DNA of 64,000 nucleotides from Vespa crabro (lineage: Eukaryota > Arthropoda > Insecta > Hymenoptera > Vespidae): assembly GCF_910589235.1 (NCBI RefSeq), contig NC_060958.1, positions 9,736,937 to 9,800,936 on the forward strand, in the 5' to 3' direction. This document shows positions 23,765 through 34,255 of this stretch, piece by piece. Below the pieces are notes generated by a model. That model ran no database searches. It was not told the DNA's origin and saw only the letters and a program-made list of their open reading frames with translations. Numbering within the stretch: position 1 is the first letter of the stretch; each line of letters starts with the position of its first letter. A program made the position numbers and the translations under genes.

Positions 23765-26700
23765 TTAGTAGAAGATGGTCATACAAGAATAATCTGTAAA
23801 TGTTTTAATGAAGATAGATGGTATATAAGATCATGGAAATATTCAATTTGGCATCTTGGTTCTTCAGTCTGTTATATGACTGACATGAGTATTGCTTTAT
23901 ATGTAAAGATTGTTACCTCGTTTCATACGTGTGCTATAATTGGGGTAACTACTTAAATATTGATGACGTGGGCTTACCGATGGTTGTTTTGTTATACTTG
24001 CCATTGCACAACCCATTATGAGCTCTATGGCTCTGCACAATGTTTGATATAATAACCAAGGCCATGGCTTGGGAAATTGATTTAGCAATGGCCGTGTATC
24101 ATACGTTACTGCTTCTGCCAAGAGTCCTAAATATATAATATATTTATATAATAATATATTAATAATTTCATCTCTATATAAATTAATATAAAACCGAAGT
24201 ATTACCATAAGGTCCAAAAACACGAACAAGATCTATGATACACAATATGATTCCTAAAATTGCTGTAGTATATGTAACATGTAACACTCTTCGAATTTGA
24301 GATCTTCTGACAGCTGCAGTAGTGGCTTCTGGTATATGCAGCGGTGTATCAGATTTAGCTCTATTCACGTATGCTATGTGATTTAGTATTGAATGCAATG
24401 TAAAATCAGTGCCCTACAAACAATTACCAAGTTATCTTTTTATATACATGTGCTGTATTTCACTTATTTGTTAACTTTATGTTTAAATGTACCGTAATTT
24501 TGCTCTCTGCTCCAGAATTTTCAGGAAGCAAATTTGTTTCAGCTGTAATTTCTTCTGATTCATCTTTACTTTTATCCGTTTTCCAAGACAAGCTTTTCTT
24601 TCGTACTTTTGTATCTTCACCTTTATTCTTTATCTTTTCATTCATTAATGCAGCTTTTTCATTACAATCCGGTTGATCTGAATCCGATTCAGACTTCTCC
24701 TGTATTTCTATTTTTTGAGGAACTATACTTTGATAATGAGTAGGACTTTTATCCAATGTTCTAATACTTATATCGCTACTACGACGATTTATAACTAATG
24801 GCTTAATTTGTGCCATTTCGGAATTTCGTCTATAAGAGAAGTCAGAATTTCTTCTTGACTCGTGTTTAGCAGATATAAAAGTGCCAATATCAGAATTACG
24901 TCGTGAACCTAAAAGTTACATATATTTAAATAATATGGTACAAATACATATGCTTTATTATAATTACCTGTAGGACTGAGATCTAAGACTTTTGGCAATC
25001 TCTGTTCAACTGGGGGTAACATTCTTCTTGGTGTTCTGTTACCAAAATCGCTATTCCTTCTCAATTTAGTGGCAAACTGAGAACTACGATTTTTTTCATG
25101 AGAAAAATCTGAACACCTTCTTAATTCTTTCGTGCTGCCAGTCGGTGTAATATTCTCAGAATGTCGTCGTGCTATTCGTTCTGGTGATTGACTTCTATTA
25201 ATACTAGGAGAATATTTAGGGCTGAATTCAACACCATATTTGAAGTCAGTAATAATTGGTAAAACATCTTCTTCATTTACAAATTTAACACTACATTCTG
25301 AATTTCTACGTGATGAACGAGATACATCACTCCCACGTCTACTTGCTAAAGAGCTTCTTCGACTTGGACTAGAAACTGTTATTATTGGTAAATTTGCAGT
25401 TGATGGCGTAGGTGTCGGTGGTCTAACATAAACTTCAGGTACAGTAGATACTGGTTGAACAAAAGTCTCTTCACGTAAAGATGATGAAACATTACGAGAC
25501 ACTTCCATTTGATCTTGTTCTTGTTTTTTAGATATTTTTAAAGAATTACCTAAAAATTAATATTTTTTTTTTTTATTATTCTTTTCAATCTTTGCGATAT
25601 TAATTTGAAAGTGCCAGTAATCATATACTTCATAATACCTTTATATTCTAAATTTCCTTCAACATTGGCACTTTCATTCTCTTCTGAATCTTTGATTTTA
25701 GGACTAAATAAAGTAGGCACCAACGCAGCAGCTGCTACTGATGTTGCAAGATTGCTATATGGTGCTAGCATAGCAAGTTGCATAATGCCTAAAATATTTT
25801 AATAAAGTTGTATAAAATGAATATTTAAAATAAACGATAGAAACAAACCTTTGTGATGAGCATTAGAATTGTCTCTTGTTAACATACTACTTGGCATTGT
25901 TTTCAATAAATGCATGACTTTATAGCCTGCATGCAGAAATGTTAAATATAAAAGAATACTCCATAGCAGGAATACAGTTTGCACCAAATATTTTGCCATA
26001 TAACAATTATGTGATGTTAAAGCAACATCACTTACAATTACAAAAAAAAAATGTCCTGTTATAATAAGACTAAAAAATGATTCCTTTTGTATCTTTTCTG
26101 GCCCAAACTTAAGCTGGAAATTATAAAAAACATTATTGATATATGATAATACAAATAATATTAAAAAAAAAAAAAAAAAAAAAAAACAAAAAAAAACAAA
26201 AAAAAACAAATAGAGAACATTTATAATTTTCAAATGTACTTGTGTTAATTGCAAGAAGGTCAATTGTATAAGGCAAAATGCAGAAGTAATACAAGGAAAT
26301 CCAATATCCCACATAGTGGACCCTATAATCTTTGGCATTATTTCTTTAAGATTATAAGGATCTATACATAAACATGCAGCCCTTGATGCACCCAATAAAC
26401 ATAAAAATATATTAATCGTTGACATAAAAGGGCGGCTTGATATAAGGGATCTGTAATATTAATAATTATTTATATTTTATTATAATTTCGTATTATATCT
26501 ATTATAATTTATATATTGATACCTTAAATTTAAAATAGAGAAAAACGTGTAAAATCCAAGTACAAAGAAAAGGCTTGCAAATCCGTAAGTATGCAGAAGA
26601 AAAATCCATCTCAAATCTTGATTTACAGAAATCCACGATGGAGCAGTAATTAACACTCTGTCAAGAAATGCTGAGCTTGTTGAATTTGAAGCACAATTCT

Positions 26701-27059
26701 GCGCTGATATTGAAGATGTAGTATTGATACCTAATTATAGAACAATAATTTAAGCATATGAATACGAATACTTAATGTTATTCCATTCACTTCTCACTAT
26801 CACACATTATACTAAAATTTTGTCAAATATTGTTAATATTGTATAAAAATTATTATACGATACTAATAAATAATATTTAATTAAGAAATAATAAATAATT
26901 AGTAATAGATATTGGCTTGTATTGATGTTATTATCAATAGTTTCCAGTAAATACATATATAAGTAAAAATAGTGTTCACTATCACTATTTTTACATCACA
27001 GATATATATACAATAACAAGTAAAAACTGACCACGAGTAAAATTAGTTAGCTTGTCCAT
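23765..27059 (-). CDS. PRRT3/4-like multi-pass membrane protein with RRxS-rich cytoplasmic loop
   Basis: Minus-strand exons in phase: 27032-27059, 26523-26730, 26240-26450, 25849-26113, 25639-25788, 24968-25549, 24493-24908, 24206-24413, 23917-24126, 23765-23793, giving about 768 residues. The N-terminal third is a bundle of about five membrane helices (YGFASLFFVLGFYTFF, TINIFLCLLGASRA, FPCITSAFCLIQLTF, LIITGHFFFVIVSDVAL, TVFLLWSILLYLTFL). The SRPF and LCIDPY blocks resemble the PRRT3/PRRT4 domain. A polar region of about 330 residues follows, carrying ten RRxS motifs. Two more hydrophobic segments follow (TTAILGIILCIIDLV and a PWPWLLYQTLC block). The last two exon borders are the least certain; a donor at 23977 could instead end the preceding exon earlier. 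The biochemical role is unknown; the PRRT3/4 assignment is by remembered pattern. Confidence 0.8.
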
Positions 27060-28200
27060 CCCTTGACTGCTGACCACAGCACATCACTATATTTTATCAA
27101 ATTTCTTAATATAACATTATTGAAATAATCACTAATTTTAAAGAAATGCACAGAGAAAAGATAAATGTTTAAATGTGATATCAGCAACAGGCTTTACCCA
27201 TAGAGAGAGTTTATTCACATCCCCTCTCTTAGCACAGTGATGCTCTGTCTCCCTTCAGCTAGAAATATTGATCTTGCTTGAAGAGGGTTGGAAGGGGTAT
27301 TCAGGACTGCTCACGTTATAGGCCTATCAATTGTTTATACATTAGATTGAACTATTATACTGTAAAATTTATCGATTTTCGCACGCGCACACATACGTAT
27401 AAATCTCATGAATGCGTTTATGTAAATGCATATAGATATTAAATGTAATATATATTTTTACATATAGGCATATTATATAACTAGTTTATATGTCAATCAT
27501 ATCTTTTTTAATTAAACTTTAAATATGTATTGATACGAACTTGTAGTTAATTTATAAATAACAACTTTAGTATTTTCGTCATTTGTATAAAATATTGTTA
27601 TCATTATTTTTTCGTAAATGTTACTTCAAAGTCATCTTAATAAATTATAATATTTATATCTAAAAAAAAAAAACCTAATTCTAAATCATTCAGTTTATCT
27701 ACAATTGAAATATTTCTTTCTCCATTAAACTTCAATATAAAACCAAGATATAGAACATTTCCATTAGTTTTGACATTCTTAGAAATTTCATTTGAAATGT
27801 CCTGATACATTTTTATATTGAATATATTCAATCATAATAATTTGTTTTTTTTTTCTTTTTAACTAAATAATACAATGTAGAGGTATGAAAGAATTGTGCA
27901 GTACATGTAAAACACACATTAATTATAGTGAAAATATATATAAACAATTTTATTTTAGATTTAAATAACAAGCAAATATCAAGGAGTATATTATATCTAT
28001 CGTATAATAGGATATGAATATAGTTATTATTATTTAAAATTCCGTGTTATATTTGGTACCTACAACTACATATATTCTTTGATTCTCTATAATCATACAT
28101 TATATGCAAATACATTATAGGCAATATCATAAATTGCAAGTGATTGAGATGGAAATACTACTGAAGATTCAGAAATATTTGTTACATTGTTTTGTTTAGG
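27060..28200. other. Upstream region of the PRRT3/4-like gene and TMEM203 3' region
   Basis: A less AT-rich block at 27180-27310 probably contains 5' UTR or promoter of the PRRT3/4-like gene. A minus-strand open frame (ATG at 27808-27810, 57 codons, to 27637) has unremarkable composition and no recognised homology. TMEM203 3' UTR with AATAAA-type signals lies around 27950. Confidence 0.45.
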
Positions 28201-28614
28201 TCAATGAAGTTGACATGCTCTAACGGCAATTAGTTGTAAAAGAATAAAAACAGGACTCAATACCTCTGAATACTCTAGGGTACTTTGCCCAGAAAGTTTT
28301 TTACATAGCAAATATTTAAATACAAATATTAATAATAATGATATTAAACTCCATAATGCTCTTAAAATGGCAACCTGAATCATTCCTTCCATATGCATAC
28401 GTATGAATATGATAGCACAAAAGTATGTATTAAAGCCATCTGCAATAAATAATGGCGAGAAAACAATCCACCATCCTGTATGTTCTAAGAAATAATTATC
28501 ATCTAATTTTAAGGCTAATAGAATTGTAAATATTGTTAAGGAAACTAAATTTATCCATATTTCAAAAATTGTTAAACCTAACCAGTGCACTAATTCATGT
28601 AAAGAAAAAATCAT
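28201..28614 (-). CDS. TMEM203: Transmembrane protein 203
   Basis: An intronless reading frame of 137 residues; human TMEM203 has 136. Four hydrophobic helices are visible. The start, MIFSLHELVHWLGLTIFEI, matches the conserved N-terminus of the family. Other family blocks are DGFNTYF, the second half of the protein around AILRALWSL, LLCKKL, and the end SPVFILLQLIAVRACQ. In mammals this ER membrane protein affects store calcium and STING trafficking; that role is established for the family and inferred here. The start codon lies 97 bp downstream of the POP7 stop codon on the same strand, with no poly-A signal in between. Confidence 0.94.
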   Translation of the reverse strand: MIFSLHELVHWLGLTIFEIWINLVSLTIFTILLALKLDDNYFLEHTGWWIVFSPLFIADGFNTYFCAIIFIRMHMEGMIQVAILRALWSLISLLLIFVFKYLLCKKLSGQSTLEYSEVLSPVFILLQLIAVRACQLH

Positions 28615-28711
28615 TGCAATATAATAAGAAAAATAATGAAATGATTTGAAAATTCTGCTTAATGTATTCTAAATAACTGTACAAATATTGTTTGTTCTGC
28701 TAAACTGTAAT

Positions 28712-29405
28712 TCATTTTGCTTTACACTGCAATATTCCCATTGCTTCTTTCCTAAAAACACGAATATGTATGGCAGAATTACGTCTCATTTTCACTTTAT
28801 AATCATAATCATCATTAAGTGGTTCAAAGTCATCTGTAAATAAAAAGAATTAGTTTACTTTTACTATACATATATAATAATTTCTGAATGTAACCTTATG
28901 TAATATGTACCAATAAGTTCTGCAGTAGAAGTTTTAATGTCCAAGTCTAAGCTATTATGATGAATTTCTTTCAACTGAAGTGCCAAATTACATGCTCTAT
29001 CTATAGCAGCACCAAGCCCATGAATTATTATTTCAGACACACCAATATTAAGTAGTTTTTCACACTTGCTTATTTGTGCCTACAACAATATTTTTCTTAA
29101 TTTATAATAAAACCATATATTTATTTTTAACACTTCATTGTTATATGATATAATATGTTTATTATTAACCAAATAATATTATTGTCATAAAAACAAAATT
29201 AAGATCACATTTTAACCAAAATTACCTTAAAATCTGTTTTATTTGTCACGTATATATCCCTGTTAACTTGTCTAATTAATTTAGGTTGCCGTTTTCTTAA
29301 TGTATAATTACCATTTGATAATAATGTTTTTATAACGTTGTGCTGAACATTACTTTTTTTCGATTTAATTTTATTTATACATTGTAGTTTATGTTCTTCG
29401 GCCAT
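28712..29405 (-). CDS. POP7: Ribonuclease P/MRP protein subunit p20
   Basis: Rpp20/POP7 is an Alba-fold protein of the nuclear RNase P and RNase MRP complexes, which mature tRNA 5' ends and process rRNA; it pairs with Rpp25 on the RNA. Minus-strand exons in phase: 29226-29405, 28911-29079, 28712-28833, giving 156 residues. Diagnostic blocks are YTLRKRQPKLI, DIYVTNKTDFKAQISKCEK, EIIIHGLGAAIDRACNLAL and RRNSAIHIRVFR, all close to the human protein. The N-terminal about 40 residues are a variable, lysine-rich extension. The gene is divergent from CstF50 (193 bp between start codons) and followed closely by TMEM203. Confidence 0.96.
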
Positions 29406-29598
29406 TTTGTCTAAAATTTAGACATATTACAAGTATAATTTCTATCAATATTTACTAGATATAAATAGATTTGATTGGTAGAACTTTGTGAGAGAAATAA
29501 GTCGACCAATTAAATTATCGTACAGAAAGTAGTTGGAAAACGTGACCGTAAGAAGAATCACAACAAGCAGACATAACCTCGGGTAGAAAGGTCGATTG
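29406..29598. promoter_or_regulatory. Bidirectional promoter between POP7 and CstF50
   Basis: Only 193 bp separate the two divergent start codons, so both 5' UTRs and both core promoters must lie here or overlap. No obvious TATA box is seen. Both products belong to nuclear RNA-processing complexes. Confidence 0.7.
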
Positions 29599-31420
29599 AT
29601 GGGCGTTTTTTCGAAGAATTCCGAACAAGTAACCAACATTCAGTCGCCTTCCGGAAATAAAGAAACTCATAACATTATGAAGGAACCTGACGTGGATCCA
29701 AAAAATATAATAAAAAGTAGAGAATTACTTTACAGACTTATGATCAGGTTAATAAATTTTCTAATCTTTAACTTTTAATTTATAACGATTTTGACGATGT
29801 TTTTCTAACAATTCGATACAATTATAAAATTTTATGATTGAAATATTATTAATATGTGTACATATTTATAAGTAAATGTTAGAAACTCACATTTAATACA
29901 AACAATGTGTATTATTGATTTCAGTCAATTATTTTATGATGGTCATCAAACACTTGCCGTACAATTGTCTAACATGATTCAAGCAGAACCTCCATGTCCA
30001 CCATCGGATCGATTACTTCATCTTATGTTAATTGGTGCTGCTCATGAACCAGATCGTACTAAAAAGGATACAAATAACTTATCCACATTTACTACAAGTT
30101 TTGATAATACATTGGGTCCTGGTTTAGATCTAGAATTTGAAACAGAAGCTCAAACACAAGCGCCAGAACCAGCACAATATGAAACAGCTTATGTTACTTC
30201 CCATAAAGGAAATTGTAGAGCAGGAGCTTTCTCTACAGATGGACAATTAATAGCTACTGGATCAGTAGATGCATCTATTAAAATTTTAGATGTGGATAGA
30301 ATGTTAGCAAAATCTGCACCAGATGAAATGGCACCTGGTGATCAAACTGGAGGTCATCCAGTAATACGAACATTATATGATCATTTGGAAGAAGTAACAT
30401 GTTTAGAATTTCATCCACGTGAACCAATACTTGTATCTGGCAGTCGTGATTTTTCTGTGAAACTATTTGACTTTAGTAAAGCAAGTGTCAAGAAGGCATT
30501 TAGAACAATTACAGATGCTGATCAAATACGGTGTTTATCATTTCATCCAACTGGTGATTTTTTGGTAGTAGGAACTAATCATCCAGTTGTAAGGTTATAT
30601 GATGTGAATACAGCTCAATGTTTTGTGTGCAGTATACCTAATCATCAACATACAGCTGGAATAACTAGTATAAAGTATTCTCCAGATGCAAAAACATATG
30701 CATCAGCTGGTAAAGATGGAAGTATTAAATTGTGGGATGGTGTTTCAAATCGTTGCATAAATACTTTTGTTAAAGCGCATGATGGTTATGAAGTATGTTC
30801 AGTGACATTTACAAGAAATGGAAAGGTAATTCTTTTAAAATATTGTTTGTGTCCTAATAAATTAAGTGCACAATGTTTTAATAATACTTGACTACAATAT
30901 GATATTGCAACTATAAATTTCAGTATTTATTGTCTTCTGGAAAAGATTCTTTGATAAAATTATGGGAATTGTCAACAAGTAGATGCTTAATAGCATATAC
31001 TGGAGCTGGTACAACAGGTAAAAATATACATTTTAAATTATTTGAAAATTTGTCTTCATAACTTTAATATTTATTTATCTTTAATATTTATAAATATAGA
31101 TATACAAAACTGTTTAATGAATAAATATCAACACCAACTGAAGGTATGCATTGACCATTACATTGTATTCTGCAGGTAAACAAGAACATAAAGCACAAGC
31201 AATTTTTAATCACACAGAAGATTATGTAATGTTTCCTGATGAAGCTACTACATCCTTGTGTGCTTGGAATTCTCGAAATGCATCAAGAAAACAGTTATTA
31301 TCTTTAGGTCATAATGGACCTGTAAGGTTAATTGTTCACTCACCAACTGCACCCGCATTTTTGACATGTAGTGATGATTTTAGAGCAAGATTCTGGTTCA
31401 GAAGAATGCCAACTCATTAA
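29599..31420 (+). CDS. CstF50: Cleavage stimulation factor subunit 1 (CstF50)
   Basis: A WD40 subunit of CstF, which binds the downstream GU-rich element and drives mRNA 3' end cleavage and polyadenylation. Exons in phase: 29599-29747, 29925-30825, 30924-31017, 31176-31420, giving 462 residues (human 431). The N-terminal dimerisation domain contains LYRLMISQLFYDGHQTLA and PPSDRLLHLMLIG. A linker (LDLEFETEAQ, YETAYVTSHKG) leads to seven WD repeats, including GQLIATGSVDASIKILD, HPVIRTLYDHLEEVTCL, DGSIKLWDGVSNRCI and DSLIKLWE. It ends TCSDDFRARFWFRR. The start may instead be the internal ATG about 26 codons in (MKEPDVDP), since the first residues are not family-conserved. Confidence 0.96.
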
Positions 31421-32086
31421 ATATTTATAGTAGATCTTCGTTTAACATGGCAGGTACATTCCGTGTTATGTAAGATTTATTATTCAAATGATGTGCAAAT
31501 ACGTTGCTAATTATAAAAAAAAAGGACTATACGGAAATTACCGTAATGTATTTATTACATCATATGAATGTCACGTTATACGAAGTTCTACTATATATTA
31601 GAAAATTTTTATGAACACATACATATTGTTTATAATTTTCTAATTTTTTAAGAAAAGCTAAAGTGAAGCAATCAAGTTTGATTTGAACTGTGCTTTTAGT
31701 ATTTTAATGATTGTATATATTTATTTGATATTATGTTAAAATGAAAATGATAGCGTTTCATTCTGCTATCGTTTTATTAGTTTGTATATATGGAAAGTAT
31801 GATGAAAATTTAAAAATTATTTATTTAAGTAAATAATATGAATATAAGATATTTATAATTCAAGCATAATGTTAAAACAAAAGCAAATAGTATAAAATAT
31901 TTGCAATCAGGTAAGTGAAAAATAGAAACGTATGCTTTCTGTCCTTTTGTAAATTAAATTAGATACGACGTCACTTAAAAGAATGTTATATTTAAACCTT
32001 CCGGGCGTATATTACGTCGCTACGCGTACAATTTAATATTCGATCACAAGGCGGCGCTATGAACTCCCGCTCTGAGTTTGACGATA

Positions 32087-32095
32087 TCACGTGAC
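32087..32095. promoter_or_regulatory. TCACGTGAC E-box (CLEAR/M-box type)
   Basis: A CACGTG core with a TCACGTGA palindrome, 115 bp upstream of the AT-hook gene start codon. It matches the consensus of Mitf/TFEB, Max and USF-type bHLH-Zip factors. The site is seen; occupancy is inferred. Confidence 0.5.
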
Positions 32096-32104
32096 CCACG
32101 CTAA

Positions 32105-32114
32105 CCGCCATCTT
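32105..32114 (-). promoter_or_regulatory. YY1/Pho-like element (AAGATGGCGG)
   Basis: CCGCCATCTT on the + strand is the reverse complement of AAGATGGCGG, a full match to the YY1/Pleiohomeotic core. It lies 96 bp upstream of the start codon, a usual position for initiator-proximal YY1 sites in housekeeping promoters. Confidence 0.5.
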
Positions 32115-32209
32115 TGCTTATCGTATAAACAGTGCGACCGGGCTCAGCGCGAATTCTTGTAGAGAAATCATCGTTTTCCAGTGTTCTTAAGTGATTCAAG
32201 TACGGAGAA

Positions 32210-33481
32210 ATGTCTGATATCAAGGCAGAAAGCAAGAATGATAACAGCATCGATGATGTACCCAAGGTAAGAGATCGAAAGTATATGAAAGACCTTCGTC
32301 AAGTCGAGTTTTCATGCCAAGGCGGCGTGCGGTTCCCTGAAATACGGTATGACGCTGTATATCTCGAAAATTCTAAGCGTGTCGTGTGTTACGCATGAGG
32401 AACCCTATTTGTAAAGCGATTTAGCAGAATACGAAAAAGTATACATAGTTGAAACGTGACCTTTGTCGCGTATGGCTACACATTCAGTGATTTTTCAAAG
32501 CTGCGCCGTTTGTCCTTCATTGGTAAAGATGGTGGATGTTTTTTATTTGTGATTCTCGTGACGAGGAGAGTCGCTGCTCGCATGCCGGCGAGTCAGTGTG
32601 AAAAAGGCGGGAAATGGTCGAACCGACGGATGATTACACTTGCCACGCGCTTCTGAACGTTATGGAATTCCATCCTTTTCGACACGGCATGAATGAAATT
32701 GTGGTACTGAAGAAGTGTGAATGTGGTGATGTATGGCAAAATGGCGGGAAACTCAAACAAAACTCTACAAATCCCGGGCAGTTCAACGGTCCTTGATAAT
32801 CTTATCACTCGCGTAATTATCGTCATACTGTAAAAATTTTTCTTTCATTCTTAGCATTGTAACCCTTCGATGCTTTGCGCTTTCTACGTAACAAATTCTA
32901 ATTTTTCTACGTTGCAAAATGCATTGGGAACAAGTGCGTGCCTACTTTGTATGAATAATGCGATAAGTGAACGATTTATGATATAGACATGTTATGTCTT
33001 TTTTCTTTTCTTTTTATTTTTTTTTTGTTTTGTTTTTTTAGGATCAATCAGCAGAAGAAAAATCAACACCAACTAAAAACAGACGTGGTGGTACGAAAAG
33101 ACTTTCTACATTTGAGAGAGCAGCGCAAGAAAGTAAAGAAATTACGAAGGTGCGAGTCATCTCTTATTGAAATATCATTTTTCTAAAAAAAATTCAGCAA
33201 GCATTCAGTCCTCTGTCCTTTGCTTGTTTCCCTCCATTTAGTTTTCCTTTTAGCTGTGTGTGCTTACGTGAGCAAAGAAGAGTGAAGGAGTGGGGGTAAT
33301 ATGCTCTGGTAAAGATTGGGAAGGGAAGGGGAGTGCGAATAGCGGGGATATATTCTACCAATTAGAATATAGGCGCCAAATATAAATAAGTTGTCTACAT
33401 TTTATTTTTATTATTTTTAATAATTTTTTTGTTTTATATATATATATATATATAAATATATTTTTTTAAATCTTATTAATA

Positions 33482-33533
<52 letters not shown>

Positions 33534-34255
33534 TTATATATATATAAGGTGTTTTCAAATCATTTATATTCTCTCTTTGTTCTTATATTTCAATGTTATT
33601 AACAACATTTGTATCATATTTTAATATTATATTTTAATGATAGAAAACAATTATGTTTTACTTATTTATAGAATTTATTTTATAGAATTTAAATCCACCA
33701 ACTGGAGAAATGGAAGGTAGAAGACGTACTCGCAGCTCAGCTCGTGGTTTGACATCATCATTACCAATACCATCACCGCCAAAGAAAGAAAAAAGAGAGC
33801 CGGCAACTCCAAGAGGTACTGGACGTGGTCGTGGACGTCCCAAAAGACAAGAGAAAAATAATGAGAATAATACGGACGAAGAGGCTGCAAATAATAAAAG
33901 TGAAAAACATTCTGAGGAAGAATCTTCAAAAATGGAAGTTGAGGAAAGTAAAGAAAGTAAAGACACAGAAGCAATGGAAAGTGAAGACAAAACTACAGAG
34001 GAGGTAGAGAGTAAAGATACCACTGATAAATTGCCTGATACAAATTCCAAGGAAGACAAAGGAACGGAAGAATCAGAGAATTCTGCTGAAGAGTCTAAAA
34101 GCATTGGTGTCAGTGAAGAAAAGAAAGATGAGGACATTAAGGACAGTTCAGACTCGAGTCAAGATGCGACAGATTCTACGGCAGAAGCACCACCATCTTC
34201 ATCAGAATCCCAAAATCCCTCTAACATCACTCCTTCTGATGAAAATAAGGAATAA
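32210..34255 (+). CDS. AT-hook acidic nuclear protein (unnamed)
   Basis: Exons in phase: 32210-32266, 33042-33149, 33686-34255, giving 244 residues. I cannot assign a named family. The N-terminal third is basic and serine-rich (RRGGTKRLSTFERAAQESK, EGRRRTRSSARG, PKKEKREPATPRG). One canonical AT-hook, GRGRGRPKRQ, lies near residue 110. The rest is a disordered acidic tail rich in Glu, Ser, Lys and Asp. This HMGA-like layout suggests a DNA-minor-groove-binding chromatin protein; that is inference. Strong GT-AG borders, a GC-rich promoter and E2F-like sites in intron 1 support a real, widely expressed gene. A good donor (34286) and acceptor (CTAGCAG ending 34606) suggest a further intron in the 3' UTR. 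Confidence 0.78.
32606..32614 (+). promoter_or_regulatory. E2F-like site GGCGGGAAA (1)
   Basis: GGCGGGAAA, the reverse complement of TTTCCCGCC, fully matches the E2F/DP core. It lies in intron 1 of the AT-hook gene, about 400 bp from its ATG. Confidence 0.45.
32743..32751 (+). promoter_or_regulatory. E2F-like site GGCGGGAAA (2)
   Basis: A second identical nonamer in the same orientation, 137 bp from the first and preceded by AAAAT. The pairing makes chance less likely. Confidence 0.45.
33484..33526. repeat. (TA)n microsatellite in intron 2 of the AT-hook gene
   Basis: A pure TA run, with a shorter one at about 33435-33454. Confidence 0.93.

Larger units (their letters stand above)
31421..32209. 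other. CstF50 3' region and AT-hook gene promoter
   Basis: An AT-rich 3' UTR of CstF50 to about 31900, then a GC-rich promoter-like segment from about 31995 to the ATG at 32210. The latter contains a CACGTG box and a CCGCCATCTT element. Confidence 0.6.

Noticed and set aside
33658..34137. Minus-strand frame of 159 codons opposite the AT-hook gene
   Set aside because: Shadow of the acidic low-complexity exon; the + strand has splice sites, AT-hook and stop in register.
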